NCBI GenBank assembly: GCA_910577325.1
Contig: CAJTMR010000004.1
Coordinates: 1-64,000 of the forward strand
Reading direction: 5' to 3'
Length of the DNA: 64,000 nucleotides
Origin: an uncultured Parabacteroides sp.
Lineage (GTDB): Bacteria > Bacteroidota > Bacteroidia > Bacteroidales > Tannerellaceae
Made by a program: the position numbers and the translations under genes. The notes beneath the pieces are model-generated. The model was not told the DNA's origin. It saw only the letters and a list, made by a program, of their open reading frames with translations, and did no database searches. Shown here piece by piece: positions 9,141 to 17,464 of this stretch (position 1 is the stretch's first letter; the number at the start of each line of letters is the position of its first letter).

Positions 9141-9904
9141 AAATCATATTTTTAGGCTCGGGAAACTTGGCAACGCGTCTGGCGCTTGAAATGCAAAAGA
9201 AAGGGATGCGGATCGGGCAGGTGTATAGCCACACTCCGGAAAATGCGGAACGGTTGGCTGCCTGTTTGGACTGCCATTGGACAATCGATCCTGAAGCTGT
9301 CGAGACGGATGCCGACCTGTATGTCTTTTCGTTAAAAGATACGGTTTTAGCCGATGTGATTGCCCGTATACCGCCGAACAACGGCTTGTGGGTGCATACG
9401 GCGGGCAGCATACCGATGGATATCTTCAGCGGTTATACCGCCAATTACGGAGTTCTGTATCCAATGCAGACATTTAGTAAGACGCGCGAGGTGGATTTCA
9501 GTGTCATTCCTTTTTTTCTTGAGGCCAATACGTCTGAAAATGCTGGCAAATTGCAGCAATTGGCACGGAAGCTTTCGGGAAATGTCCGTTTCCTGTCGTC
9601 CGACAAACGTAAAAGTTTGCATCTGGCGGCTGTATTTGCCTGCAATTTTACCAATCATATTTATGCGTTGGCTGTTAGATTATTGCAGGAACAGGACATA
9701 CCGGCCGATGTTCTGCTACCGCTCATCGACGAGACGGCAGCCAAGATACATACGATGCCGCCGAGGTTGGCGCAGACCGGTCCGGCCATCCGGTACGATG
9801 AGAACGTAATCAATAAGCATCTGGCTATGCTGGACGATCCCGATATGCGGTCGATCTACCGGCTGATCAGCCAAAACATACATAAGGAGGCACGACATGA
9901 GTAG
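9137..9904 (+). CDS. Rossmann-like and DUF2520 domain protein
   Basis: A 255-residue protein. The start chosen is the ATG that overlaps the stop of the nitroreductase gene, directly after AGGAGG, because it puts the dinucleotide-binding motif at the very N-terminus (MKIIFLGSGNLATRLALEM). The N-terminal half is a Rossmann fold similar to NADP-dependent oxidoreductases of the F420/ProC type. The C-terminal half (about 130-255) is the helical DUF2520 domain, with HLAAVFACNFTNHIY recognisable. The family has no settled function. In Bacteroidales it is commonly next to kdsC and maf, as here. Confidence 0.85.
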   Translation: MKIIFLGSGNLATRLALEMQKKGMRIGQVYSHTPENAERLAACLDCHWTIDPEAVETDADLYVFSLKDTVLADVIARIPPNNGLWVHTAGSIPMDIFSGYTANYGVLYPMQTFSKTREVDFSVIPFFLEANTSENAGKLQQLARKLSGNVRFLSSDKRKSLHLAAVFACNFTNHIYALAVRLLQEQDIPADVLLPLIDETAAKIHTMPPRLAQTGPAIRYDENVINKHLAMLDDPDMRSIYRLISQNIHKEARHE

Positions 9905-10418
9905 TATCAATTATGACTTGAATAAGATAAAGGCATTTGTCTTTGATGTAGATGGCGTTTTGTCTTGTGATGTAATCCCGTTGCATCCGAACGGTGATCC
10001 CATGCGTACCGTTAATATAAAGGATGGTTACGCTTTGCAGCTCGCCGTCAAGAAAGGTTATCATGTAGCCATTATCACAGGGGGGTATACGGAAGCGGTG
10101 CAAATCCGTTTTTCGCGTCTTGGTATTTCTCATATATATATGAGGAGTGCCGTAAAAGTCCATGATTACAAGGATTTTCTGGAAAAGACCGGTTTGCAGC
10201 CCGAAGAGGTGATGTATGCCGGAGACGATATTCCCGATTATGAAGTGATGACAATGGTCGGTCTTCCTGTGGCCCCTGCCGATGCGGCTCCTGAGATCAA
10301 GCGTATCGCCAAATATATCTCCCACAAGAGCGGGGGAGCCGGCGTTGCCCGCGACGTAATAGAACAAACCATGAAAGCCCAAGGTCGTTGGATGGGTGAC
10401 GAGGCTTTCGGCTGGTAG
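9897..10418 (+). CDS. kdsC: 3-deoxy-D-manno-octulosonate 8-phosphate phosphatase (KdsC family)
   Basis: A 173-residue HAD-superfamily phosphatase of type C0 (no cap domain), the normal KdsC length. Motif I is FDVDGVLSCD, and motif III is the acidic pair in YAGDDIPDYEVM. It releases phosphate from KDO-8-phosphate to give KDO for lipopolysaccharide inner core synthesis in the cytoplasm. The start overlaps the upstream gene by 8 bases. The KdsC assignment rests on length, motif order and the usual Bacteroidales neighbourhood; a related sugar-phosphate substrate is possible. Confidence 0.88.
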   Translation: MSSINYDLNKIKAFVFDVDGVLSCDVIPLHPNGDPMRTVNIKDGYALQLAVKKGYHVAIITGGYTEAVQIRFSRLGISHIYMRSAVKVHDYKDFLEKTGLQPEEVMYAGDDIPDYEVMTMVGLPVAPADAAPEIKRIAKYISHKSGGAGVARDVIEQTMKAQGRWMGDEAFGW

Positions 10419-10441
10419 GACTAAACAGATAAAATAGGATA

Positions 10442-11038
10442 ATGAAAAGCATACTCCCCAATCTGAGCCAATATAAAATCGTATTAGGCTCCAACTCTCC
10501 CCGGCGGCGCGAATTGTTGGCGGGGCTGGATATTGAATTTGAAGTACGGACGGTTCCGGGCATAGATGAATCCTATCCCGAAACGTTGCGTCCGGATGAG
10601 GTTCCACTTTATATCGCCCGGAAAAAGGCGGAAGCCTACATTTCTTCCATGCCGGCGGACGAGTTGCTGATTACGGCCGATACGGTCGTGTGGGCTTCCG
10701 GTGAAATTTTAGGGAAACCGAAAGACCGCGAGGATGCCGTCGCCATGCTTCGGAAGTTGTCGGGACGTACGCATGAGGTGATAACCGGCGTTTGTATTAC
10801 GACGAAAGAGAAAACGGTTTCTTTCTCCGCTTCGTCGTCCGTTTGTTTTGCCGCCTTGGATGAGGATGAGATTGCCTACTATGTCGACAAGTACCGTCCT
10901 TTCGATAAAGCCGGCAGCTACGGCATACAGGAATGGATTGGCTATGTGGCAGTCGAATCCATCAACGGTAGTTTCTATAACGTCATGGGATTGCCGGTCC
11001 GGTTGCTTTACCAAGAGTTGAAGAGTTTCTTCGTTTAG
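10442..11038 (+). CDS. maf: Maf-like nucleoside triphosphate pyrophosphatase
   Basis: A 198-residue Maf/HAM1-fold protein. The signature loop LGSNSPRRRELL follows an N-terminal strand, and the catalytic-base region TADTVVW plus GKPKDREDA and GRTHEVITGV are intact. Family members hydrolyse non-canonical or modified nucleoside triphosphates (dTTP/UTP or m7GTP types) to the monophosphate and pyrophosphate. It follows kdsC by 23 bases. Its 3' end overlaps the 3' end of the convergent apbE gene by 56 bases, so no terminator separates them. Confidence 0.92.
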   Translation: MKSILPNLSQYKIVLGSNSPRRRELLAGLDIEFEVRTVPGIDESYPETLRPDEVPLYIARKKAEAYISSMPADELLITADTVVWASGEILGKPKDREDAVAMLRKLSGRTHEVITGVCITTKEKTVSFSASSSVCFAALDEDEIAYYVDKYRPFDKAGSYGIQEWIGYVAVESINGSFYNVMGLPVRLLYQELKSFFV

Positions 11039-12029
11039 GCAGGTACTGGAGCATCCCTTTCGAATATTCGATCCGGTGCTCTCCATTCTCGTCAGCATAT
11101 ATCACATAGTATTCGATCCCCGGCAGGGAGTCGGCCATTTGCCGGGCTTTTTCCAGCCCCATCGCCATAAATGCGGTGGCATAGGCGTCGGCAGTCATGC
11201 AGTCATCTGCAACGATTGTCGCACTTAATACGCTCTGTTCGGCAGGATAACCTGTACGGGGGTCGATCGTATGGGCATATTTCTTGCCGTCTTTTATGTA
11301 AAAGTTGCGGTAATTGCCGGAAGTTGCGATCGCTCCCTTTTTGCATAATTGGACGATTTCGTCATAATTATTCTTGATACCGGTCGAATCTTCTTCCGGT
11401 AGGTTGATGCCGGTACGCCAGCATATACCATTCTGGTTGACTCCCTTTACCACCACTTCGCCACCTATTAGGACCATATAGTTCTCTACCCCTTCCTTTT
11501 CGAGCAGGCGGGCGATTACGTCGCAGGAATATCCTTTGGCTATGGCGGAGCAGTTTAGTAGCAGGCGGGGGTCCTCTTTTACTATTTTTTTGCCTTCCAG
11601 ATGGACTTTCCGGTAGCCTACAAAAGTTTTGAGGCTGTCGATCATGGCAGGGGTCACGCTGTCTTTCTTGCTGAACCCGAATCCCCAAAGATTGACCAAG
11701 GGAGCACAGGTGATATCGAAAACACCGTCTGAATTGCGGGAGACTTCCATCGACTTGTTGAATACTTCCGTAAACCATTCGTCCGCTTCTACCGGTTCAT
11801 TATTGTTTACTTTGGCGATGATCGAATTGGGGTTGAAGGGATTTAGGGATAAATTGAACTGTTGCAGTTCAGCGTCAATTTTATCCGTTAGAACCCGTGG
11901 CGCTTCATATTTGATTGTATATAAGGTGTGAAACACAGTGCCGCTTTCTTCGTAATATTGTTTTTGGTCTTTACAGGAAAAGAAGGACAAAATCCCCAAT
12001 ATAGTCAGTAAGTAAAATTTCTTGTACAT
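10983..12029 (-). CDS. apbE: FAD:protein FMN transferase (ApbE), lipoprotein
   Basis: A 348-residue ApbE. The start at 12029 is chosen because it begins a lipoprotein signal peptide (MYKKFYLLTILGILSFFSC) and lies just below a -7 promoter box at 12051-12058; a longer frame would begin upstream of that promoter. Motifs include LNCSAIAKGYSCD, LIGGEVVVKG and HTIDPRTGYP, the last being the metal/FAD region. It covalently attaches FMN to a Thr of target proteins such as NqrB, NqrC and RnfG in the periplasm. The targets are not in this window. Neighbouring genes downstream on the same strand: none, because it converges on maf. Confidence 0.93.
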   Translation of the reverse strand: MYKKFYLLTILGILSFFSCKDQKQYYEESGTVFHTLYTIKYEAPRVLTDKIDAELQQFNLSLNPFNPNSIIAKVNNNEPVEADEWFTEVFNKSMEVSRNSDGVFDITCAPLVNLWGFGFSKKDSVTPAMIDSLKTFVGYRKVHLEGKKIVKEDPRLLLNCSAIAKGYSCDVIARLLEKEGVENYMVLIGGEVVVKGVNQNGICWRTGINLPEEDSTGIKNNYDEIVQLCKKGAIATSGNYRNFYIKDGKKYAHTIDPRTGYPAEQSVLSATIVADDCMTADAYATAFMAMGLEKARQMADSLPGIEYYVIYADENGEHRIEYSKGMLQYLPKRRNSSTLGKATGPAIP

Positions 12030-12050
12030 CTTTGCGTCATTTAATTTTTG

Positions 12051-12058
12051 CAAAGATA
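12051..12058 (-). promoter_or_regulatory. -7 box of apbE
   Basis: TATCTTTG on the minus strand matches TAnnTTTG and lies 22 bases before the ApbE start at 12029. The upstream box is not clear. It supports the shorter start for apbE. Confidence 0.5.
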
Positions 12059-12127
12059 ATGTATCTTTTGTCCGTACGGATAATTCCAAGTTCGATTTAT
12101 CAAGCTTTCTTGTGCTTTAGCTGAAAA

Positions 12128-12289
12128 TCAAGTGCATTTGTTTCGGTTTTTATCCTTTAGCGCACATCCCGGACATCCGTGGCAAGGACTGTTTGTTTCG
12201 GTGGGATGTGCCAGGAGCCTGTATATTTTCCTTCCGACGTGAAGAATGATGATAAGTCCAATAATGAGAATTGCTATTTCTTGCCACAT
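12128..12289 (-). CDS. FeoB-associated Cys-rich membrane protein (53 residues)
   Basis: A short gene found by translating the gap after feoB. It encodes 53 residues: one N-terminal membrane helix (WQEIAILIIGLIIILHVG) followed by a short Cys-rich tail with CHGCPGC and a last Cys near the end. This is the layout of the FeoB-associated Cys-rich membrane protein family (PF12669). It starts 20 bases after the FeoAB stop, so it is the last gene of the ferrous iron operon. A role in FeoB assembly or iron handling is inferred only from this association. Confidence 0.85.
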   Translation of the reverse strand: MWQEIAILIIGLIIILHVGRKIYRLLAHPTETNSPCHGCPGCALKDKNRNKCT

Positions 12290-12309
12290 GATTAAATACG
12301 ATTCTGCTG

Positions 12310-14790
12310 TTAATTAAATAAATTCATGAATAAAAGCCCTGTCTGGTAGACTACACATGAGACGATCCATGCAAGTATGCAGGTATAAATGATTACGAAG
12401 ATACCCCATTTCTTGGAACCGGATTCGTGGACGATGGCCGATATCGTAGCGATACATGGGAAATAGATCAAGACAAAAAGCATGAAACTCAGTGCGATCA
12501 AAGGGGTGAAGATCGGTTTCCCCTCGGCATCCTTATCCTGTTTCAATCGTTCGGTCAGGATTTGGTTGTCATCCGCCTCTCCTGTGTATAAGACGCTCAA
12601 CGTGCTGACAACGACTTCCTTGGCGGCCATTCCGGTCAACAGGCTGACGCTCATCTTCCAGTCGAAGCCCAGCGGATGGAGTACCGGTTGTATGGCTTGG
12701 CCGATACGGCCGATATAGGATTCCCGTTGGTGGTCCATCGATTTCAGGCGTTCCAATTGGGCGATTGTTTCGGCTTTATCTTTTATATTCATGTCCGACT
12801 GTTCCACTTCGGCGATCCGTTTGTCAAAAATACCGCTGTTTTCCGAGTGGCGGGGAAAATATCCCAAAAACCAAATGATGACGGAAGCAACCAGAATAAC
12901 CCCCCCCATCTTGTGCAGATATTGTTTGGCTTTTTCCCACATGTGGATCATGATAGACTTTCCTGTCGGCATGCGGTAAGGGGGAAGTTCCATTACGAAA
13001 GGCACATCTTCACCATTGAAGAGGAAGCGTTTGAATAGGCGTGCCATCAAGACGGCGAGCAGGATACCCGAAGCATAGAGGGCCATCATGACTGTTCCTG
13101 CTGTCTGCGGGAAGAAGGCGCCTGTCAGCAGAACATATACCGGAAGACGGGCGCTGCAACTCATCAATGGGTTTACAAGCATGGTAATCATCCGGCTGTT
13201 GCGGCTTTCGATCGTGCGAGAGGCCATGATGGCCGGCACGTTGCAACCGAATCCCATCACAAGTGGGATAAACGATTTGCCGTGCAATCCCATCTTATGC
13301 ATGATCTTATCCATGATGAAGGCGGCACGTGCCATGTAGCCGGAATCTTCCATGAAGGAGATGAAGGCATACAGTATCAGGATGTTGGGCAGGAATACGA
13401 TAACGCCTCCCACGCCTCCTATGATGCCATCGACCAGTAAGTCCTTCAACGGGCCTTCGCTCATGTTTCCGCGTACGAACTCTCCGAGCCTGGCCACGAA
13501 CGATTCGATCCATTCCATCGGGTATTCTCCCAACCGGAAGGTCGCTTCGAACATGATCCACATGAAAAGTATGAAGATCGGGAAGCCCAGTACTTTATGG
13601 GTTACAAACAGATCAATGATTTGTGTGTTTGTTGCTTCTTTTATTTTGTTTTGTTCGTAGGTTTCCCGCAATGCTCCGGAGATGAAACCGTAGCGGGCAT
13701 TGGTGAAAGCCGTCTCACAGTCTTCTTTCAGAAGGGCTTCTATCTGGGCGACGTTGCGGTCACGTTCTTGGATGACAGCTTCGGGGCCGGGCATTGACTT
13801 CACGAACGATTCCACTTCCGGATCGCCTTCAAGCAGTTTGATGGCAAGGTAACGTTTGGACAGGCTTTTGGATACATTTCCGGTTAGTTTTAAAGCATGC
13901 CTTACCGGATAAATGGCTCTTTCCAGTACATCGCCATAGTTGATATGTATGTGGCGGAGCACGGGATCTTCTTCTTCGTAGACTTTTATGACACGGTTGA
14001 AAAGATCTTCGATACCGAACCCGGTCTTGCTGATGGTCGGGACAATCGGCGTGCCGATCATTCTTGAAAGGGACTTATGGTCAAACTTGTTACCGTGCCG
14101 TTCCAGTTCGTCGTACATGTTGAGGGCAATCACCATACGCACGTCCATGTCAATCAGTTGGCAGGTCAGGTACAGGTTGCGTTCCAAGTTGGAAGCATCG
14201 ACGACATTGATCACGATGTCCGGTTGTTCTTCTTTCAGGTGTTTGCGTACATAGAGCTCTTCAGGCGTGTAGGCCGAAAGGGAATAGGTCCCCGGCAAGT
14301 CTACGATCTTGAAAGTGTAGCCGTTCTGATGGAATGTCCCGGCTTTGGCATCGACTGTCACGCCACTGTAGTTGCCGACATGCTCGTGTGCGCCGGATGC
14401 GAAATTGAATAAGGATGTTTTACCGCAATTGGGATTTCCGACTAATGCGACATTGATGGTTTTGCCTTTGTGCATTGCCATAGCCTGTAAATTATTGTCG
14501 GATGTTTGAATATAGGAATCTACCGGGCGGTTCTCCGGTTGCCCGGCGCAGGCTTCCGCGAATTCAGCCGCACTGACGACTTCTATCATTTGCGCGTCGT
14601 TCCGTCTCAGTGAAACGTCATACCCCATTACACGATATTGTATAGGGTCTTTAAGCGGTGCGTTCTGGATGACATCAACCTCTTTTCCTCTGATAAATCC
14701 CATTTCGATAATGCGTTTGCGGAAGGCTCCGCGACCCATTACCTTTACTATAACCCCTTTTTCGCCTGTACAAAGTTCTGATAGTCTCAT
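12310..14790 (-). CDS. feoB: Ferrous iron transporter, FeoA-FeoB fusion
   Basis: An 826-residue fusion. Residues 1-72 are a complete FeoA SH3-like domain (LSELCTGEKGVIVKVMG). Residues about 105-270 are the FeoB G domain with G1 GNPNCGKTSLFN, G3 DLPGTYSLSAY and G4 ALNMYDE. The rest is the polytopic membrane channel with two Gate motifs (VMGFGCNVPAIMASR and the later TGMAAKEVVVSTLS). It imports Fe2+ across the inner membrane under anaerobic conditions. Fusion of FeoA to FeoB is common in Bacteroidetes. A promoter is visible about 20 bases upstream, and a small Cys-rich partner follows it. Confidence 0.96.
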   Translation of the reverse strand: MRLSELCTGEKGVIVKVMGRGAFRKRIIEMGFIRGKEVDVIQNAPLKDPIQYRVMGYDVSLRRNDAQMIEVVSAAEFAEACAGQPENRPVDSYIQTSDNNLQAMAMHKGKTINVALVGNPNCGKTSLFNFASGAHEHVGNYSGVTVDAKAGTFHQNGYTFKIVDLPGTYSLSAYTPEELYVRKHLKEEQPDIVINVVDASNLERNLYLTCQLIDMDVRMVIALNMYDELERHGNKFDHKSLSRMIGTPIVPTISKTGFGIEDLFNRVIKVYEEEDPVLRHIHINYGDVLERAIYPVRHALKLTGNVSKSLSKRYLAIKLLEGDPEVESFVKSMPGPEAVIQERDRNVAQIEALLKEDCETAFTNARYGFISGALRETYEQNKIKEATNTQIIDLFVTHKVLGFPIFILFMWIMFEATFRLGEYPMEWIESFVARLGEFVRGNMSEGPLKDLLVDGIIGGVGGVIVFLPNILILYAFISFMEDSGYMARAAFIMDKIMHKMGLHGKSFIPLVMGFGCNVPAIMASRTIESRNSRMITMLVNPLMSCSARLPVYVLLTGAFFPQTAGTVMMALYASGILLAVLMARLFKRFLFNGEDVPFVMELPPYRMPTGKSIMIHMWEKAKQYLHKMGGVILVASVIIWFLGYFPRHSENSGIFDKRIAEVEQSDMNIKDKAETIAQLERLKSMDHQRESYIGRIGQAIQPVLHPLGFDWKMSVSLLTGMAAKEVVVSTLSVLYTGEADDNQILTERLKQDKDAEGKPIFTPLIALSFMLFVLIYFPCIATISAIVHESGSKKWGIFVIIYTCILAWIVSCVVYQTGLLFMNLFN

Positions 14791-14807
14791 CTTTTTTTAA
14801 TCTTGTG

Positions 14808-14839
14808 CAAAGGTAGTATGAAATGGTAATATGGTCAAT
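14808..14839 (-). promoter_or_regulatory. Promoter of feoAB operon
   Basis: On the minus strand ATTG, 20 bases, TACCTTTG: a good -7 element and a one-mismatch upstream box, 17 bases before the FeoAB start. No Fur-like palindrome was obvious in the short gap to the divergent folK gene. Confidence 0.55.
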
Positions 14840-14897
14840 ACCGTATTGTAGGTATTTTTTGTTAGTTTTGTCGCTGTAAAGACTTTAAAAGACGACT

Positions 14898-15272
14898 ATG
14901 CGGAACAAAGTTATATTATGCTTGGGGTCTAATACGGATTGCGAGGCGAATCTGAGGTCGGCGGCGGATTTGCTGCGTGCCTATTTCGGCTCGATCCGGT
15001 TTTCAGAACCGATCTATACGAAACCGATAGGTTTGCCCGGTTCCGGTTTATTCCTGAACCAGGTGGCTGTTGCCGGTACGGATGCTTCGCAGGAAGAGGT
15101 GGGGCTGGCTTTGAAAGACATGGAAAAAAAATTGGGACGCAGGTCGGATAGCAAACGGAAAGGAAAAATTCCGATCGATATAGACCTGCTCCTTTGGAAT
15201 GGAACAATTTTGAAACCTGCAGACTGGGAAAAAGAGTATGTGCGACGACTCTTTCGGTCTGTTGCGGATTAG
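14898..15272 (+). CDS. folK: 2-amino-4-hydroxy-6-hydroxymethyldihydropteridine diphosphokinase (short form)
   Basis: A 124-residue HPPK. LCLGSNTDCEANL at the N-terminus, LNQVAV in the middle and the ATP/metal region KGKIPIDIDLLLWNG match the family. It transfers pyrophosphate from ATP to the pterin alcohol in folate synthesis. E. coli FolK is 159 residues; this one ends soon after the IDIDLLLW motif and lacks the usual C-terminal region, so it is a compact form. A TAGTTTTG box at 14863-14870 may be its -7 element. It is divergent from feoAB and converges on the methyltransferase gene. Confidence 0.88.
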   Translation: MRNKVILCLGSNTDCEANLRSAADLLRAYFGSIRFSEPIYTKPIGLPGSGLFLNQVAVAGTDASQEEVGLALKDMEKKLGRRSDSKRKGKIPIDIDLLLWNGTILKPADWEKEYVRRLFRSVAD

Positions 15273-15280
15273 GAGGCGTA

Positions 15281-15346
15281 ACCCCTAGCTTTACGAAGGC
15301 TAAAGCATAGCTTTAAGCATCGTAACTCATAGCGTTTGCTATTGTA
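15281..15346. repeat. Intergenic repeat with AAAGCATAGCTTT palindromic core
   Basis: The gap between the convergent folK and methyltransferase genes is filled by a repetitive stretch: TAAAGCATAGCTTTA, plus two copies of GTAACTCAT. A related sequence, with CTAAAGCATAGCTTTA then ATCGTAAC and CATAG/CAATAG, occurs at 63097-63150. I take it to be a small dispersed repeat; it may also stop transcription between these genes. Confidence 0.5.
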
Positions 15347-15348
15347 AC

Positions 15349-16338
15349 TCATCGCCCCTTGTTATCGTTCCGTAGGTACAGGGTTATAAACGGGGCAAAT
15401 AGGAAACCGGCTTTCCCGCTGATCCTGATCAGACCGTTGATGCCTGAGCTAATGAGAGCGGAGATCGGGTTGGGACGATCCGTGTTGTAGAAACCTTTTC
15501 CTACCTGGACTTGATAACCGAAAGGTTTCGCCAGCGAGCGGTATGTCTCGATGGGCAAAATGCGTTCTGTCCAATTCCCGTTTCGTGGGTCACAGGTGTT
15601 GAAAGCATCTTTCAATAGTGGGTAAGAACCGTTCTCGACAGCTTTGCGGATATGCGGAAAAGTAAGTCCGCGCGTCTTTCGTGCAGCTTCTTTCGCTTCG
15701 GCAGGGGAAAGGGCCGGAAAGTGCAGGTGGATATAATGCAGACGTAAGGCATAATATTCCTTTTCCCAAGTGGTCATAAGCCGATGCAGCTTTCTTTTCA
15801 CGTACGGATTAAAGGGCGTGGAAGCCGTCGTAAACAGCATTTGCATCTTGTTGTCGATGGCAGCCAGGTTGGCGAAAAAAGCCGACAGGTCGTAAACGTG
15901 TTCGATCAGGTCTGTCGCGATCAGCAATTGTGGTTTGACTTTATTTGCCGAGCACCAATCTGCTAAGGTGTCCGAGTCTCCGTGGAGAATGATGTCGGGA
16001 CCCGTGCCTGCCAACGCTTTCAAGACGCGGATCGTATCAACGGAGTCCGGGTTGAGGTCGATGTAGATGACCCGGCCGATTCCGGCTTGTTTGGCAAGCA
16101 TGCTCAAGAAGCCGCTTCCGCCGCCATAGTCGATGAATGTTATGTCCTTTGGTGCGCTGCCGACGGACTCCAACCCTTTAAGGAGACAGTCCGCATAGAT
16201 TTTCATGTAATAGGATAAAACGGGTTTCAGCCGGGCGATATAACACTTGTTATATTTACTGATAGGCAATCGTTCGTAATCGATTGCCTTTAGTTGGCTG
16301 ACCAACGTTTTTGCTGCTTGTCGGATGTCATGCTTCAT
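15349..16338 (-). CDS. Class I SAM-dependent methyltransferase of a glycan operon
   Basis: A 329-residue protein with a Rossmann-type SAM site at about residues 67-90 (TFIDYGGGSGFLSML, then an acidic IYIDLNP). The region LLIATDLIEHVYDL fits the post-motif acidic segment of sugar methyltransferases. The C-terminal 130 residues are not typical of any methyltransferase I can name. It is the last gene of a six-gene minus-strand operon and overlaps the preceding glycosyltransferase gene by 11 bases. By context it probably methylates a sugar or a lipid-linked glycan; the acceptor is unknown. Confidence 0.75.
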   Translation of the reverse strand: MKHDIRQAAKTLVSQLKAIDYERLPISKYNKCYIARLKPVLSYYMKIYADCLLKGLESVGSAPKDITFIDYGGGSGFLSMLAKQAGIGRVIYIDLNPDSVDTIRVLKALAGTGPDIILHGDSDTLADWCSANKVKPQLLIATDLIEHVYDLSAFFANLAAIDNKMQMLFTTASTPFNPYVKRKLHRLMTTWEKEYYALRLHYIHLHFPALSPAEAKEAARKTRGLTFPHIRKAVENGSYPLLKDAFNTCDPRNGNWTERILPIETYRSLAKPFGYQVQVGKGFYNTDRPNPISALISSGINGLIRISGKAGFLFAPFITLYLRNDNKGR

Positions 16339-17464
16339 AGATCAAATGTAAGAGGTGTTCGCCTTGATATTGATTGGAATAAGTTGGATAAAGGAAGTCG
16401 CGGCGTTGCTCAATCAATTCCGGAGCCATATCGGTATGTATCAATTCCTGACAAATGCGGACCATTTCGTCCGAAGAGTCGGCGATATGGCAGAGCGGTT
16501 CCAGTCCGCTGCCTGCTATCATCAGCCGGTTGACCACTGTATGACGTCCGGAAAACAGGCTGTTCAGCAGTTTTAGCTTTAGCCCGGTCGCCTGAAAAGT
16601 GATTAAGGCATGTATTTGTGCATTGTGTATCAACTTGTTCATCCGTTCTTCTGACGGATTGGCTTCGATATGTATATTCGGATAGGGAGCTGCTGCTTTC
16701 AACAAAGAAGCGGGCGGGTTCATACCGGCAATGATACAACGGTTGTCCAGTTTGCTGAACACGTTCCGGATGAGGAAGAGGGCCGCTTGCGTATTCTCTA
16801 TCACGGATAGTTTACCGTGATAGAGTATAAAATCGGAAGAACCCGGCTTGACTGCAATTTGGTTGTTGGTATGGAAACAAGGCATGAACTCGACCGGCTT
16901 GTCGGGGAACTGGCATCGGAGGTAGTCGGCGTCGGTCGTTGAAACGGCAATTATCAGGTCGGCATGTTTCAGTATTTTCTGATAATGTTTGAATCGCCAA
17001 GCCTCTATCCGGAAGAAGGTTTTCCTGATCGGATGGCTCTCCGCCTGTGCCAGGTGATAATAATAGTCATGTTCGATGTTTGCTTCCCGGTAAATCTTTT
17101 TCCTGTTTTGCAGTCGCGGGTCGTTTATGTAATAACAGCAATGGAGTCCTTCGAACAGGATCGGGTAATCGTTCTTCAACAGATTGGCGATCAGTTCGGG
17201 ATGCTTGCGGCTGTACACGTTATAAGGCAACAGGGTCATGTTGGCACACAACCCCGTATGCCGCTTGTAATAAAATACCTTTTCGCAGATGGCTTCCAGT
17301 TCGGGTGAATGTGCGCGTTCGTATTCGAAACAGTGTAAGATGATCTTTACACCGCACTGATGTAGGGCTTTCATCTTATAATATACATCGATGATTCCCC
17401 CGTAGTTGGCAGGCCAGGGAATATTGAAAGCTATGATGTTCAGATGTCTTTCCATGTCTGTCAT
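16328..17464 (-). CDS. Glycosyltransferase (GT-B like)
   Basis: A 378-residue glycosyltransferase with a GT-B layout. The N-terminal domain has the glycine-rich acceptor-side turn IPWPANYGGIIDVYYK. In the C-terminal domain, FILYHGKLSVIENTQAALFLI is followed by IIAGMNPP and NIHIEANPSEERMNKLI, ending near the usual position with a variable donor region. No signal peptide or membrane segment is seen. It overlaps the upstream glycosyltransferase by 4 bases and the downstream methyltransferase by 11, so all are translated together. A later Met (fourth residue) is an alternative start. Sugar donor and acceptor are unknown. Confidence 0.8.
   Translation of the reverse strand: MTDMERHLNIIAFNIPWPANYGGIIDVYYKMKALHQCGVKIILHCFEYERAHSPELEAICEKVFYYKRHTGLCANMTLLPYNVYSRKHPELIANLLKNDYPILFEGLHCCYYINDPRLQNRKKIYREANIEHDYYYHLAQAESHPIRKTFFRIEAWRFKHYQKILKHADLIIAVSTTDADYLRCQFPDKPVEFMPCFHTNNQIAVKPGSSDFILYHGKLSVIENTQAALFLIRNVFSKLDNRCIIAGMNPPASLLKAAAPYPNIHIEANPSEERMNKLIHNAQIHALITFQATGLKLKLLNSLFSGRHTVVNRLMIAGSGLEPLCHIADSSDEMVRICQELIHTDMAPELIEQRRDFLYPTYSNQYQGEHLLHLIYEA

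Noticed and set aside
12030..12089. 20-residue N-terminal extension of ApbE
   Set aside because: It would start upstream of the TATCTTTG promoter box and would hide the lipoprotein signal peptide.
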